60,500 bases of DNA from NCBI GenBank assembly GCA_027307045.1, contig DAHUXR010000012.1:1-60500 (forward strand). Reading direction: 5' to 3'. The notes below the pieces were generated by a model. The model did no database searches and was not told where the DNA came from. It saw only the letters and a program-made list of their open reading frames with translations. The stretch is from Acidobacteriaceae bacterium (lineage in GTDB: Bacteria > Acidobacteriota > Terriglobia > Terriglobales > Acidobacteriaceae). Positions 26,847 through 35,382 of this stretch are shown here, piece after piece (the stretch's first letter is position 1; every line of letters begins with the position of its first letter). Position numbers and translations under genes: made by a program.

Positions 26847-27623
26847 ATGTGCGACATGGCAGCCGAAAGCATTCACCTCAACGGCATTGAAATGTATTAC
26901 GAAACTGAAGGCGCCGGAGAGCCGCTCCTGCTCTTGCATGGCGGCACTGGCTGCCAGGAAAATTGGGCCCACGCCGGTCGCGACGAATTCGCTCGCCAAT
27001 ACACGCTCATCAAACCCGATGCGCGCGGCCACGGCAGGAGCACCAATCCTGGCAGGACGATTACCCATCGCCAGTGTGCTCTGGATATCCTGGCTCTTCT
27101 GGACCATCTTGGCATCAGGAAGTGCCGCGCCGTCGGTTTGAGCATGGGAGGAAACATTCTTCTTCATATCGCAACCCTGCAGCCGGACCGAATTGAAGCA
27201 ATGGTTCTTGTCAGCTCCACCATGCACTTTCCGGAACAGGCTCGGGCGATCATGGCACGAGTCCCGTCCGCTGCTGACCAGCCCCCGCAGGAGTGGGAGA
27301 TCATGCGCAACCGCCACAAGCACGGCGACCAGCAGATTATGGCTCTCTGGGATTGGGCACGTGATATGAAGGACAGTTATGACGACATGAATTTCACGCC
27401 TCAATCACTTTCCAGAATCACGGCGCCGACCTTGATCGTCTATGGCGACCGCGATCCTCTTTATCCGGTGGAGATGGCGCTGGACTTGTATCGCGTTATC
27501 CCCCGGTCCGCGCTCTGGATTGTGCCCAACGCCGGCCATGGACCGGTCTTCTTTGGCGCTGCGGCCCAGTTCGCCCAAAATGCGCTCGCCTTCTTTCGTA
27601 CGTCGGCGGACCGGCAGCCCTGA
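26847..27623 (+). CDS. alpha/beta hydrolase
   Basis: 258 residues from ATG 26847 (MCDMAAESIHLNG; ATG 26856 also possible). Fold markers: LLLLHGGTGCQENW (oxyanion), PDARGHGRS, the nucleophile elbow VGLSMGGNILL (Ser), YGDRDPLYP (Asp) and NAGHGPV (catalytic His). All three catalytic residues are present, so this one is intact, unlike the hydrolase at the left edge. Esterase, lactonase or haloperoxidase-like activity is possible. Confidence 0.9.
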   Translation: MCDMAAESIHLNGIEMYYETEGAGEPLLLLHGGTGCQENWAHAGRDEFARQYTLIKPDARGHGRSTNPGRTITHRQCALDILALLDHLGIRKCRAVGLSMGGNILLHIATLQPDRIEAMVLVSSTMHFPEQARAIMARVPSAADQPPQEWEIMRNRHKHGDQQIMALWDWARDMKDSYDDMNFTPQSLSRITAPTLIVYGDRDPLYPVEMALDLYRVIPRSALWIVPNAGHGPVFFGAAAQFAQNALAFFRTSADRQP

Positions 27624-27684
27624 CATCTGTAGGGCACATCCCACTTTGCGAGATTAGTATCGAAACATCAAACGGGAGCGAACG

Positions 27685-28410
27685 ATGTCAGTTCTAAGGT
27701 ACGAAAATACTATTCTTGCAGCTGTGATGTTGCTATGCGTTGTTGCTCCACGCCTCCAAGGTCAACGCGAGAAAGACCCACATCGCCCGCCCTGTGCTAC
27801 GGCTCCCTGCCAGAAGGCCGAGTCTTTTTTGCGCTCTCATTTTTGCGGCACATCGCCGTTCGGGAAAGGTCCCAAAAACGGCTGTGATACTCGTTATTCA
27901 AAACCATTGCTAACCGGCGTTAACGTAACCGCGGCTTTCGACTGCGAAACCGACGTAACCACTGGCCGGCCGAAATGCCGCCAGCGCAGTGCGCCATCTC
28001 TCGCAATCCGAAACCTTCTGCTGGGGGAAATGCGTCGGCTCGGCCTGCCAGCAAAGGCGGAAAAGGACATCTACTTTACCGTCTGGCAGCCTTCGTCTGC
28101 GAAATGGTTCCTTGCTGCAGCAGACTACGGCGAGACAAGTGGGACTGATCTAATGCTCTGTCAGATCATTGTTGTTGTTCATTCAGGCGGCCACATCCAG
28201 ACGCTACGAAAAGTGCCGTTCCAAAAAACGAACGCTGACGCGCCCACCGTCACCACTTGGTTCCCCATGGGCATAGCCGACGTGGACGGCGACGGTCAGT
28301 TAGAGATAATCATGGAAGGCGACGCCCATGAGGACCACTGGCTTGAAGTTGACCAGATGCAGACGGGTTCCTTCAGGAAAATCTTTTCTGGCCTGGGCTA
28401 TTACCTGTAG
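27685..28410 (+). CDS. secreted hypothetical protein with DxDGDG motif
   Basis: 241 residues with a hydrophobic signal (TILAAVMLLCVVAPRLQGQ). It has several Cys residues (PPCATAPCQKAE, HFCGT, GCDT, DCETD, KCRQ) likely in disulfides, and near the C-terminus GIADVDGDGQLEIIMEGDAHEDHWLEVDQ, an FG-GAP/EF-like calcium-binding loop. A good ribosome site (GGGAGCG) precedes ATG 27685. It converges with the frameshifted gene. Not recognised. Confidence 0.7.
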   Translation: MSVLRYENTILAAVMLLCVVAPRLQGQREKDPHRPPCATAPCQKAESFLRSHFCGTSPFGKGPKNGCDTRYSKPLLTGVNVTAAFDCETDVTTGRPKCRQRSAPSLAIRNLLLGEMRRLGLPAKAEKDIYFTVWQPSSAKWFLAAADYGETSGTDLMLCQIIVVVHSGGHIQTLRKVPFQKTNADAPTVTTWFPMGIADVDGDGQLEIIMEGDAHEDHWLEVDQMQTGSFRKIFSGLGYYL

Positions 28411-28411
28411 G

Positions 28412-29420
28412 TCAGCACCCGCCGTTGTACTTGTGGCCGGAAAAGTCAAGCAGAAGCCGCGCGGCACCAGCGAACGCCAATACCTCCGGCTCGCGAGATC
28501 CCGTACCCGGACACCATCGCACAACGACGCGATACTGACCACCTTGCCGTCCTTCTAGAATCCAGTCGGCTCCATCCAGACCACGGCGCGGCATTTCCGT
28601 TGGGACGTGCCAATAGTCGGCTTTCGTCAGTATGTCAAGGAATCTACTCACTTGCTCGGCACTGACCGTTCTCGAATCGTCCATTTCTTGCCTGTACCGT
28701 GACGGACTAAGAGCTTTGATCCTCACGGTCCCGGTACCGTCAGGCAATACCGTCAGCCTTACGCTCTTGGGGCCTGAAAAAGCTCCCAGGTGCGTGAAAC
28801 GATACGTTGTCTCCTCGGAGGACTCAGGGGGCCACAACGGCTGTTCTCCAAGTGCATACAACTCGCGCGAATACCAGAAGGTATGCACATAAGCGGTGCG
28901 GCTTGTGAAGGTCTGCGGTGGGAAGTAATTCAGGAACAGTGATGCATTGTTCGTTTCAAGTTGCTGCAAACACTCCTGCGCTATGCTCTTGAGCGGAGAT
29001 GATTGCGGTACGCCCTTTAACGCGGCCCGCAGCGCAGTGAAACGCGGCTTGGTGAGAAGATTGAAAGCCCCTCCGGCGATTCCTATCGCGACCTCTTGTT
29101 GCGCCTTCTCCGGCAGCTGGTTAACGGCTGCAAGGAAGCCATCAGGGTCACTTAACAAAGCCTCGCCGTAGAAGTCAGTCAGGTAGGTGAACTTGGAGCA
29201 GGGCAGGAAGCACTGATTTGTCGCCACCGCGGTATGCGTCAACAAGGATTTGAATGTTCTGCTTCAACTTCCTGCACTGGCGACTGGACACTTCGTTCCG
29301 CCGGAGGCAAGCGCCTACTTTTCTGAGAGCCTGGTCGCGCCGATTTGTCGCGCTGGATTCTGCGCTACAGGAAATGGCTGTGGCCACGGCAAATACAAGC
29401 AGGATCGCAATGTTCTTCAT
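28412..29420 (-). pseudogene. secreted hypothetical protein, frameshifted
   Basis: Two overlapping frames look like one gene. The first starts at ATG 29420 behind GGGAGCGG, with signal peptide MKNIAILLVFAVATAISCSA, and runs to PALLQ before ending VHLPD. The second lacks a credible start and resumes FTYLTDFYGEALLSDPDGFL to the end at 28412. One extra base near 29198 would join them as ...SVLPALLQ-FTYLTDFYGEAL. The C-terminal part has QYRVVVRWCPG and LLDFSGH. No slippery heptamer is seen at the join, so a mutation or sequence error is likelier than programmed shifting. Function unknown. Confidence 0.6.
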
Positions 29421-29508
29421 ATCTGTCCGCTCCCAACCAGAATAACCCTCAATCATTTTTTGTAAACAGGCATTTGCGCGCACAACCTCAAGAAGGCACA
29501 GCAATACC

Positions 29509-29697
29509 ATGAAAATCATTCCCGCCGATGACACCATAGCCGACATGGAGAAGAAAGCTGCCGAATACGAAGCTCAGGTCAGTGAAGCCAGTCAAGAAGA
29601 AGGAAGTACTGCGTATCGACTGAGAGATATAGCTGCACAGCGCCTCCAATGGATCGGCGAACTCAAGAGTGAAAAGTTGATCACTTTGAACAGATGA
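29509..29697 (+). CDS. small hypothetical protein
   Basis: 62 residues: MKIIPADDTIADMEKKAAEYEAQVSEASQEEG..., charged and helical, with an AAGAAGG ribosome site 14 bases ahead. No recognised family. It lies between the frameshifted gene and the iron operon. Plausible but only weakly supported. Confidence 0.4.
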   Translation: MKIIPADDTIADMEKKAAEYEAQVSEASQEEGSTAYRLRDIAAQRLQWIGELKSEKLITLNR

Positions 29698-29827
29698 CCA
29701 GCAGTCATTCACCATGATTGATCTAATCGGGATTGCGCTCATCCACGGAAATCCCTTAAATTCCCATTTCGGTCCTGTATTTTCAATTTGTTGACTGCTA
29801 ACCTACCCACTCGGTACAATTTCTAAT

Positions 29828-29854
29828 TGAAAATGAAATTGAATTTCATTTTCA
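29828..29854. promoter_or_regulatory. 27-bp perfect palindrome upstream of the iron operon
   Basis: Arms TGAAAATGAAATT (29828-29840) and AATTTCATTTTCA (29842-29854) are perfectly complementary around a central G. The inner TGAAATT-G-AATTTCA has the 7-1-7 geometry of Fur boxes, though bases differ from TGATAAT-N-ATTATCA. It ends 19 bases before ATG 29874, where it would overlap promoter or leader. It is probably the operator for a metal regulator. Confidence 0.65.
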
Positions 29855-29873
29855 TAATCGAAACCTTAATCGT

Positions 29874-31133
29874 ATGTTCTCCGCCCTGGTGGTTACATTG
29901 CGGGAAGGCGTGGAAGCCGCATTAATCGTGGGCATCACGCTGGTTTATCTCTCCAAGATAGGCCGCCCTGACCTGCGCCGCACCGTCTATTATGCGCTGG
30001 TTGCGGCCCTGTTTGGCAGCATCGCCGGCGCGGTCGCGCTTTCTTACGCGCCCATCAACCAGGATAAAGTTGAAGGCTGGGTCATGCTGGTGGCCGCCGT
30101 TTTTGTCGTCAGCATGGTCATTTTCATGATGCTCACCGCCCGCAAGCTGAAGGGCGAAATTGAAAACAAAGTCGGATCCCTCGCTGGCACAGGATCCCGA
30201 TTCGGCCTCTTTGCTTTTGTCTTCCTCATGGTCTTTCGTGAAGGCATAGAAACCGTCGCCATTCTGGCCGGCGTCTCGCTCAACTCCACCGAACTCATGA
30301 GCTTCCTGGGGACACTTCTTGGCGTCGCTCTGGCTGTGGTCTTTGGTGTGATGTTCGTCAAGGGTAGTGTGCGCATTGACTTGCGCAAATTCTTTAGAGT
30401 CACCACGGTGATTCTGTTCTTTGTTGCCGCCCAGCTCACGCTCTCCGGTCTGCATGAGCTTTCTGAATCCGGAGTGCTTCCCTCAAGCAAGCGTGAGATG
30501 GCTCTCATTGGCCCCATCGCGCGCAATGATTACTTCTTCCCTGTCACCATGCTGGCGTTGGTCGCCATGATGGTGCTGCTGGAATATCGTCGTCGCAAGC
30601 CGGAAGCCGTGGTCGCCACCCAACCCGTCAGCAAGGCTGAAGAACGCAAGCTCCAGTGGACAGCCCACCGCGAACGCCTGTGGGCAGTGCTGGTTTGCGT
30701 GACCGCCTTTGTCTTTATCACCACCATCACAGCCGAAGTGATTTATGCGGAAGGCCCGCCGCCGCTCTCGCAAGCCACGGAAGTAACCTTCACCAACGGG
30801 AAAATCACAATTTCCACCAAGGACCTGCCGCAGGGCGAGTTGCAGCGCTATGCCGCCAACGTCAACGGCACCCGCGTACGCTTCCTCCTGTATCGCAAAC
30901 CCGACAACAAAATTGCTTCAGTCTTTGACGCCTGCCAGATCTGTGGCGGCATCGGCTTTTACAAGGGCGCAAGCGGCCTTATCTGTAAGAACTGCGCCGC
31001 GCCCATTAATCCGCAGAGCGTGGGCCAGCCCGGCGGCTGCAACCCCATTCCTTTGCAATCAACTCAGGATGGCGATTCCGTTGTGATTTCCATCACTGAC
31101 CTGGCCCAGCAGGTTGGGCAATTCTCAAAGTAA
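29874..31133 (+). CDS. FTR1-type iron permease fused to DUF2318 domain
   Basis: 419 residues. The N-terminal FTR1/FetM membrane part has two REGxE iron motifs (REGVE at 10-14, REGIE at 122-126) and seven or so membrane segments to about 290. The C-terminal periplasmic DUF2318-like part (300-419) has Cys pairs C354-x2-C357 and C371-x2-C374 plus GGC389NP, fitting a metal or Fe-S site. It moves iron across the inner membrane. The order FTR1, permease, permease, ATPase matches the p19/FetMP-type operons of Campylobacter and others; no p19/fetP gene is present. The stop overlaps the next start (TAATG). Confidence 0.92.
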   Translation: MFSALVVTLREGVEAALIVGITLVYLSKIGRPDLRRTVYYALVAALFGSIAGAVALSYAPINQDKVEGWVMLVAAVFVVSMVIFMMLTARKLKGEIENKVGSLAGTGSRFGLFAFVFLMVFREGIETVAILAGVSLNSTELMSFLGTLLGVALAVVFGVMFVKGSVRIDLRKFFRVTTVILFFVAAQLTLSGLHELSESGVLPSSKREMALIGPIARNDYFFPVTMLALVAMMVLLEYRRRKPEAVVATQPVSKAEERKLQWTAHRERLWAVLVCVTAFVFITTITAEVIYAEGPPPLSQATEVTFTNGKITISTKDLPQGELQRYAANVNGTRVRFLLYRKPDNKIASVFDACQICGGIGFYKGASGLICKNCAAPINPQSVGQPGGCNPIPLQSTQDGDSVVISITDLAQQVGQFSK

Positions 31134-32419
31134 TGTTCCTGCGATTGTTGTTTGAATCATTCCGGAGGCAAAAGCGGCGCAAGAGCGTGGCCCTGCTGGC
31201 CATCGCGCTGGGCATGAGCATCGCCACGGCCATGATCGCCGTGGGAAACGATATCGGCGACAAGATCAATCAGGAACTGCGCAGCCTTGGCGCCAACCTG
31301 GTCATCACTCCCATTGAAGATACGCTCGACGTAAACATTGGCGGCGTCAATCTCAAGCCCGCCAGCGAAGGCGCTTTCATCAACGAGCAGGATCTCATCA
31401 AGATCAAGGGCATCTTCTGGGGACACAACATCAAGGGCTACGCGCCATTTCTCAGCGCGCCGCAAAAAATCCAGACGCCCAACGGCGAGATCAAAGCCGA
31501 ACTGGTCGGCACATACTTCGCCCAGCCGTTACGTTATGGCAAAGAAGAATTCACCACTGGCGTTCGCAGCGTAAATCCCTGGTGGAAAGTGGAGGGTGCG
31601 TGGCCGCAGGATTATGGCGACTTCCCTGAGCAGCTTCCGCCGGACGTCTTAGCCGGCAGCAAGCTGGCGCAACAAGCGGGGCTGAATATTGGCGATCAGA
31701 TTGAAATCGGCGGCCGTAAGCTGCGCATTAGCGGCATCTTGAATTCCGGTGGCGATGAAGACCAGGCCATTGTCGCTCCCTTGCACATCGCGCAGATCAT
31801 TCTTCACCAGCCCAACGCTGTACGTCGCGTGAGCGTGAGTGCCCTTACTAAACCGGAAGATGCCTTCGCCCGCAAAGATCCGAGCAAGTTATCGCCGCCT
31901 GATCTCGAACGATGGAGTTGCTCGCCTTACGCCAACTCCATCGCTTATCAGCTGCGTGAAGTGCTGCCCAACGCGCGCGTGGAGCAAATTCGTCAGGTGG
32001 AGCAGAATCAAGGCAAAGTTCTATCTCGCGTTTCCGGACTCATGCTGCTGCTCACGCTCGCGGCGCTTCTGGCTGCTGCGCTTGCGGTCTCTGCCGCCAT
32101 GGCTGCAACCATCCTTGAACGCCGGCAGGAAGTTGGCCTTATGAAGTCTCTGGGCGCGGGAAATTCCGCCGTGGCTTCCCTCTTCCTCACTGAAGCCGCA
32201 TTCCTGGCCCTCGCCGGCGGTCTGATTGGCTTTATTGCTGGCGCGGTTCTGGCGCATCGCATTGGACAAAGCATTTTTGGCTCCGCCATCGTGGTTCATC
32301 CCGTGGTGCTGGTTGTGGTGCTGTTTGCAGCCGTGCTGGTTACATTTGTTGGCAGTGCGGGGGCCGTACGCAAAGCCATGCAGTTTGATCCCGCTGTCGT
32401 CCTCAGAGGCGACGCATGA
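31133..32419 (+). CDS. FtsX-like ABC transporter permease
   Basis: 428 residues with MacB/FtsX architecture: an N-terminal membrane helix (SVALLAIALGMSIATAMIAVGND), a large periplasmic domain (about 45-290) and three C-terminal helices (LMLLLTLAALLAAALAVSAAMAATI; AFLALAGGLIGFIAGAVLAHRIG; VVLVVVLFAAVLVTFVGSAGAV). It starts by TAATG overlap with FTR1 and its stop overlaps the next start. It pairs with the following permease and the ATPase; in such operons the transporter supports periplasmic iron handling rather than iron import itself (family knowledge). Confidence 0.9.
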   Translation: MFLRLLFESFRRQKRRKSVALLAIALGMSIATAMIAVGNDIGDKINQELRSLGANLVITPIEDTLDVNIGGVNLKPASEGAFINEQDLIKIKGIFWGHNIKGYAPFLSAPQKIQTPNGEIKAELVGTYFAQPLRYGKEEFTTGVRSVNPWWKVEGAWPQDYGDFPEQLPPDVLAGSKLAQQAGLNIGDQIEIGGRKLRISGILNSGGDEDQAIVAPLHIAQIILHQPNAVRRVSVSALTKPEDAFARKDPSKLSPPDLERWSCSPYANSIAYQLREVLPNARVEQIRQVEQNQGKVLSRVSGLMLLLTLAALLAAALAVSAAMAATILERRQEVGLMKSLGAGNSAVASLFLTEAAFLALAGGLIGFIAGAVLAHRIGQSIFGSAIVVHPVVLVVVLFAAVLVTFVGSAGAVRKAMQFDPAVVLRGDA

Positions 32420-33510
32420 CCCGCACCCAACTTCTTCTTCGCTTGCTTCTCAAAGCCGCCTGGGTGCGCAAGGACCGCGCTTTCACCGCCCTGGTCTCCG
32501 TTGCCGTAGTTGCCACCATCGCCACCGCAGCTCTTACCATTTATTCCGATCTCGAAAGTAAGCTCAGCCGCGAGTTCCGGGGATTTGGCGCGAACGTGAT
32601 TGTCACAAAAACATCCGGCGCTTTGACTCCCAGCGAATTGGCCGGCATCGGTAAGACCATTGGCCATGCGGGCGAGATCGTTCCCGTTGCCTATGCCATT
32701 GCGACAGAAGCCACCAGCAAATCGAGAATCGTTGTCGGCGGCGCCGATATCGATAAGCTTCGCAAGCTGAACTCGTCATGGTCTTTCAGCAATGCAGGTT
32801 CGGGCAGCGCTTTGGTGGGCGCTCGCGTGGATGAAACGATCACCCACGGCGCGGACCTCCAACTCTCATTTGGAAAAAATGCTGCTGTGATCAAGCCGGC
32901 AGGGTTTTTCCATTCCGGCTCAGACGATGACAGCCGCGTCTATATTCCTCTCGACGATTTCGTACGCCTAACCGGCGTCCACCCCAACACAGCTCTCGTT
33001 CGTATCGAAGGCAAGCCGCGGGATATTCAAGCTGCTATCGCCAGCCTGCGGGCTGCGCTTCCTCAGGCTGAAGCAAAACCTGTCCGCCAGATCACTCAGG
33101 CGCAGACCGCCGTCGTCGGCAAGACCCGCTCGGTCGTTCTCGCCTCTTCCGCCGTCGTCGTGGTCCTGATCATGCTCTGCATGGTAGCCACTTTCACCGG
33201 GTCAGTGCTTGAACGCCGCAAAGATTTTGCCGTGATGAAAGCCCTGGGAGCTTCCGACCGCGTTGTCAACTTTCTCTTCGCTTCTGAGTCCGCTTTGCTG
33301 GCGGTCACAGGCTCTATCGCAGGATACATTTTGGGCTGCGGCATCGCGTTCTGGATCGGCAAAGCCAATTTTGACGCCGCCATTTTGCCGCAGCCGTTGC
33401 TCCTTGTTCCGGTTTTGCTGGGAAGCGTTGTCTTGGCGCTGATCGCGTCCACGGCTCCATTAAGATTGTTGCAGCAGATACAGCCCGCAGGCATCCTGCG
33501 AGGAGAATAA
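32416..33510 (+). CDS. FtsX-like ABC transporter permease
   Basis: 364 residues, the second permease of the pair: N-terminal helix (FTALVSVAVVATIATAALTIYS), periplasmic domain, and C-terminal helices including VVLASSAVVVVLIMLCMVATFTGSVL and LLAVTGSIAGYILGCGIAFWIG. ERRKDFAVMKALGASDR is the typical cytoplasmic loop contacting the ATPase. It overlaps its neighbours by four bases upstream (ATGA) and one base downstream (TAATG), so the operon is translationally coupled throughout. Confidence 0.9.
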   Translation: MTRTQLLLRLLLKAAWVRKDRAFTALVSVAVVATIATAALTIYSDLESKLSREFRGFGANVIVTKTSGALTPSELAGIGKTIGHAGEIVPVAYAIATEATSKSRIVVGGADIDKLRKLNSSWSFSNAGSGSALVGARVDETITHGADLQLSFGKNAAVIKPAGFFHSGSDDDSRVYIPLDDFVRLTGVHPNTALVRIEGKPRDIQAAIASLRAALPQAEAKPVRQITQAQTAVVGKTRSVVLASSAVVVVLIMLCMVATFTGSVLERRKDFAVMKALGASDRVVNFLFASESALLAVTGSIAGYILGCGIAFWIGKANFDAAILPQPLLLVPVLLGSVVLALIASTAPLRLLQQIQPAGILRGE

Positions 33511-34727
33511 TGCCGATAGAACTCAAGAACGTGACCCGTGTGTACAAGAGCAACGTCGAAGTGCGCGCGCTGGATGACGTCTCACTCTCAGTCGCCGCTG
33601 GCGAGTGGCTTGCCGTAATGGGCCCTTCCGGGTCAGGCAAGTCCACACTTGTGAACCTGATGGGCTGCCTTGATCAGCCCACCACCGGCGAAATCTGGAT
33701 GCACGGAACGAACATTTCCAAAATGACTCCGGCGGAGCTGAATCGTTTTCGCGCGGAAAAGATCGGCTTCATCTTCCAGCAATTTCACTTGATTCCCTAC
33801 CTCACGGCCCTTGAGAACATCATGCTGGCGCAATACTTCCACAGCATGACGGACAAAACCGAGGCTCTGGCCGCGCTCGATCACGTGGGTCTAAGGGACC
33901 GTGCAGACCATCTGCCTTCGCAACTTTCCGGTGGCGAGCAGCAGCGCGTTTGTATCGCCCGCGCCTTGATCAACGATCCCCACATCATCCTGGCCGACGA
34001 GCCGACCGGCAACCTTGACGCCGTGAATGAAGAAATCGTGCTGCGCAAGTTGCGCGAAATGCACGCTCAGGGACGCACCATCATCATGGTCACGCATGAT
34101 CCGGTTGTCGCCCGCCTCGCCGATCGCCGGTTGGAACTGCACCACGGCAAAATTGCGGCACAAGAAATCTTCGCTCTTGCGGACGAAGAACAGTTCGATG
34201 AAGTTCTGGAAGAGCTTTGGGTGCTGGCGGAAAATGGCGAGCCTGCAGAGCTAGGTCGCGTTGAGGTTGAAGGCGCGCTGCCCATGCGGTTGGCCTTGGA
34301 GCGCATGCAGAGCATGGGGCTGGTCGATCTCACAGAGCACGCCCTGGAGCCGCACACGCACAAGCAGGTGCTGAACCGCTGCCATGTGGCGTTCCGTCCG
34401 GCTACTGAGCATACAGGCCACGGCGATCACATGATCATCTTCACGGAAAAAGGGCGCAAGCGGGCGGAAGACGTGATTCGCCGCCATCGGCTCGCAGAAC
34501 GCCTCTTCACCCAGACTTTTCACGTGCATGATGAAAATGAAATCGCGGAAGAAGCCTGCAAGTTCGAGCATATTCTTTCGCCGGAAGCCACGGAGCGCAT
34601 CTGCACCTTCCTGGGACATCCGCGCACCTGCCCCCACGGCAGCCCAATTCCCGCAGGCGAATGCTGCATCGCCGCAAAGACAGCCAGCGCCTTGCAGGCG
34701 ACCGTCAGCACGCCCTTGGCAAAGTAA
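33510..34727 (+). CDS. ABC ATPase fused to DtxR-family metal-sensor module
   Basis: 405 residues with two parts. Residues 1-220 are a LolD/MacB-type ATPase: Walker [10 protein letters not shown] (38-46), signature LSGGEQQRV (139-147), Walker B ILADEP (160-165), H-loop VTHD. Residues about 225-290 are a winged-helix-like segment ([48 protein letters not shown]), and 315-386 the DtxR dimerisation/metal domain: [10 protein letters not shown] (His326, Glu330), [13 protein letters not shown] (Cys350, Glu353, His354), [13 protein letters not shown]. Primary-site ligands Cys102, Glu105 and His106 of DtxR are kept; the His98 ligand is replaced by Ala. ECC follows. The fusion suggests iron-sensing control of the ATPase or operon (inference). 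Confidence 0.9.
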   Translation: MPIELKNVTRVYKSNVEVRALDDVSLSVAAGEWLAVMGPSGSGKSTLVNLMGCLDQPTTGEIWMHGTNISKMTPAELNRFRAEKIGFIFQQFHLIPYLTALENIMLAQYFHSMTDKTEALAALDHVGLRDRADHLPSQLSGGEQQRVCIARALINDPHIILADEPTGNLDAVNEEIVLRKLREMHAQGRTIIMVTHDPVVARLADRRLELHHGKIAAQEIFALADEEQFDEVLEELWVLAENGEPAELGRVEVEGALPMRLALERMQSMGLVDLTEHALEPHTHKQVLNRCHVAFRPATEHTGHGDHMIIFTEKGRKRAEDVIRRHRLAERLFTQTFHVHDENEIAEEACKFEHILSPEATERICTFLGHPRTCPHGSPIPAGECCIAAKTASALQATVSTPLAK

Positions 34728-34894
34728 TAGATAAGTGCATTTTTTTGCAGTTATAGTTTGCATTCCTCTGCACCATGCCGTGAACTTTCCATCCTGGAAC
34801 TATTCATGCAACATCATGCGATTTTTCGGGTTTATTGATCGCAAGAATGTCGTTGTGTTAACACATTATTCCTTGATGGGTCTTTTATCGCGTG

Positions 34895-35283
34895 GGACAC
34901 GCTTACGGTTCGGGCCTTCATTCCTTACGGAACTACTATGCCCTCTGCTGACTTCTGTCGTTGGATCAGGAGGATTTACTCCGTCCTCAGTCACGATTTC
35001 GTGACCAACAACAGATCTCCCGAGGTAAGTTCGACCGCCTTCCGCACGCAACCGCCGGATTTACCACCAGTGCCCTTGATGGATATGGACTTCGTTGTCA
35101 GTTGCCAACTCGTCCGGCACCGTAGGCCTCATCATCCGGTTCTTGCTCATCGGCTCGCGCTTTTGATCCACGCTTCTTTCAGACCCCGCCTCACGGCGAC
35201 GCCCTTGCGCTTCGTTATCACTTCACCTCCATCAGGTTGTGAAGAGGACTTCACCTTCCAGCTGTCGAACATGCTCGGCACAC
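34895..35283 (-). mobile_element. truncated group II intron (5' part only)
   Basis: On the minus strand the element begins GTGTGCCGAGCATG at 35283, as group II introns do (GUGYG), and continues through GGTGAAGTCCTCTTCACAAC and GGTGTCGTTGG-like domain I sequence, ending near 34895 after CCCGAACCGTAAGCGTG. No reverse transcriptase/maturase and no domain V follow; the sequence becomes unrelated AT-rich DNA. It is about 90 percent or more like the element at 48746-49246 over the shared part. The boundary lies directly behind a terminator hairpin, as class C introns prefer. Reading frames on the plus strand here are commonly mistaken for proteins. Confidence 0.78.
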
Positions 35284-35289
35284 AACCAA

Positions 35290-35317
35290 AAAGGAGAGGC
35301 AGGTTCTCCTCTCCTTT
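35290..35317 (-). terminator. terminator of the TonB gene and intron insertion site
   Basis: AAAGGAGAGG (35290-35299) and CCTCTCCTTT (35308-35317) pair over ten bases. On the minus strand this hairpin is followed by TTGGTT and then the intron 5' end at 35283. It ends the TonB gene that stops at 35383. Confidence 0.8.
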
Positions 35318-35382
35318 GTCAGCTCGCCGGGCAGGAAGCTTGCGCGCCTAAGCCGGCTATAAAGTGCTACACAAAAACAAGC

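Noticed and set aside
29190-29205. Programmed frameshift in the 28412-29420 gene
   Set aside because: No XXXYYYZ slippery heptamer or stimulatory structure was seen; a mutation or error is simpler.
34938-35351. Plus-strand frames (MPSADFCRWIRR...) repeated at 49025-49282
   Set aside because: Both lie antisense to group II intron domain I and differ by an internal deletion; they are not real proteins.
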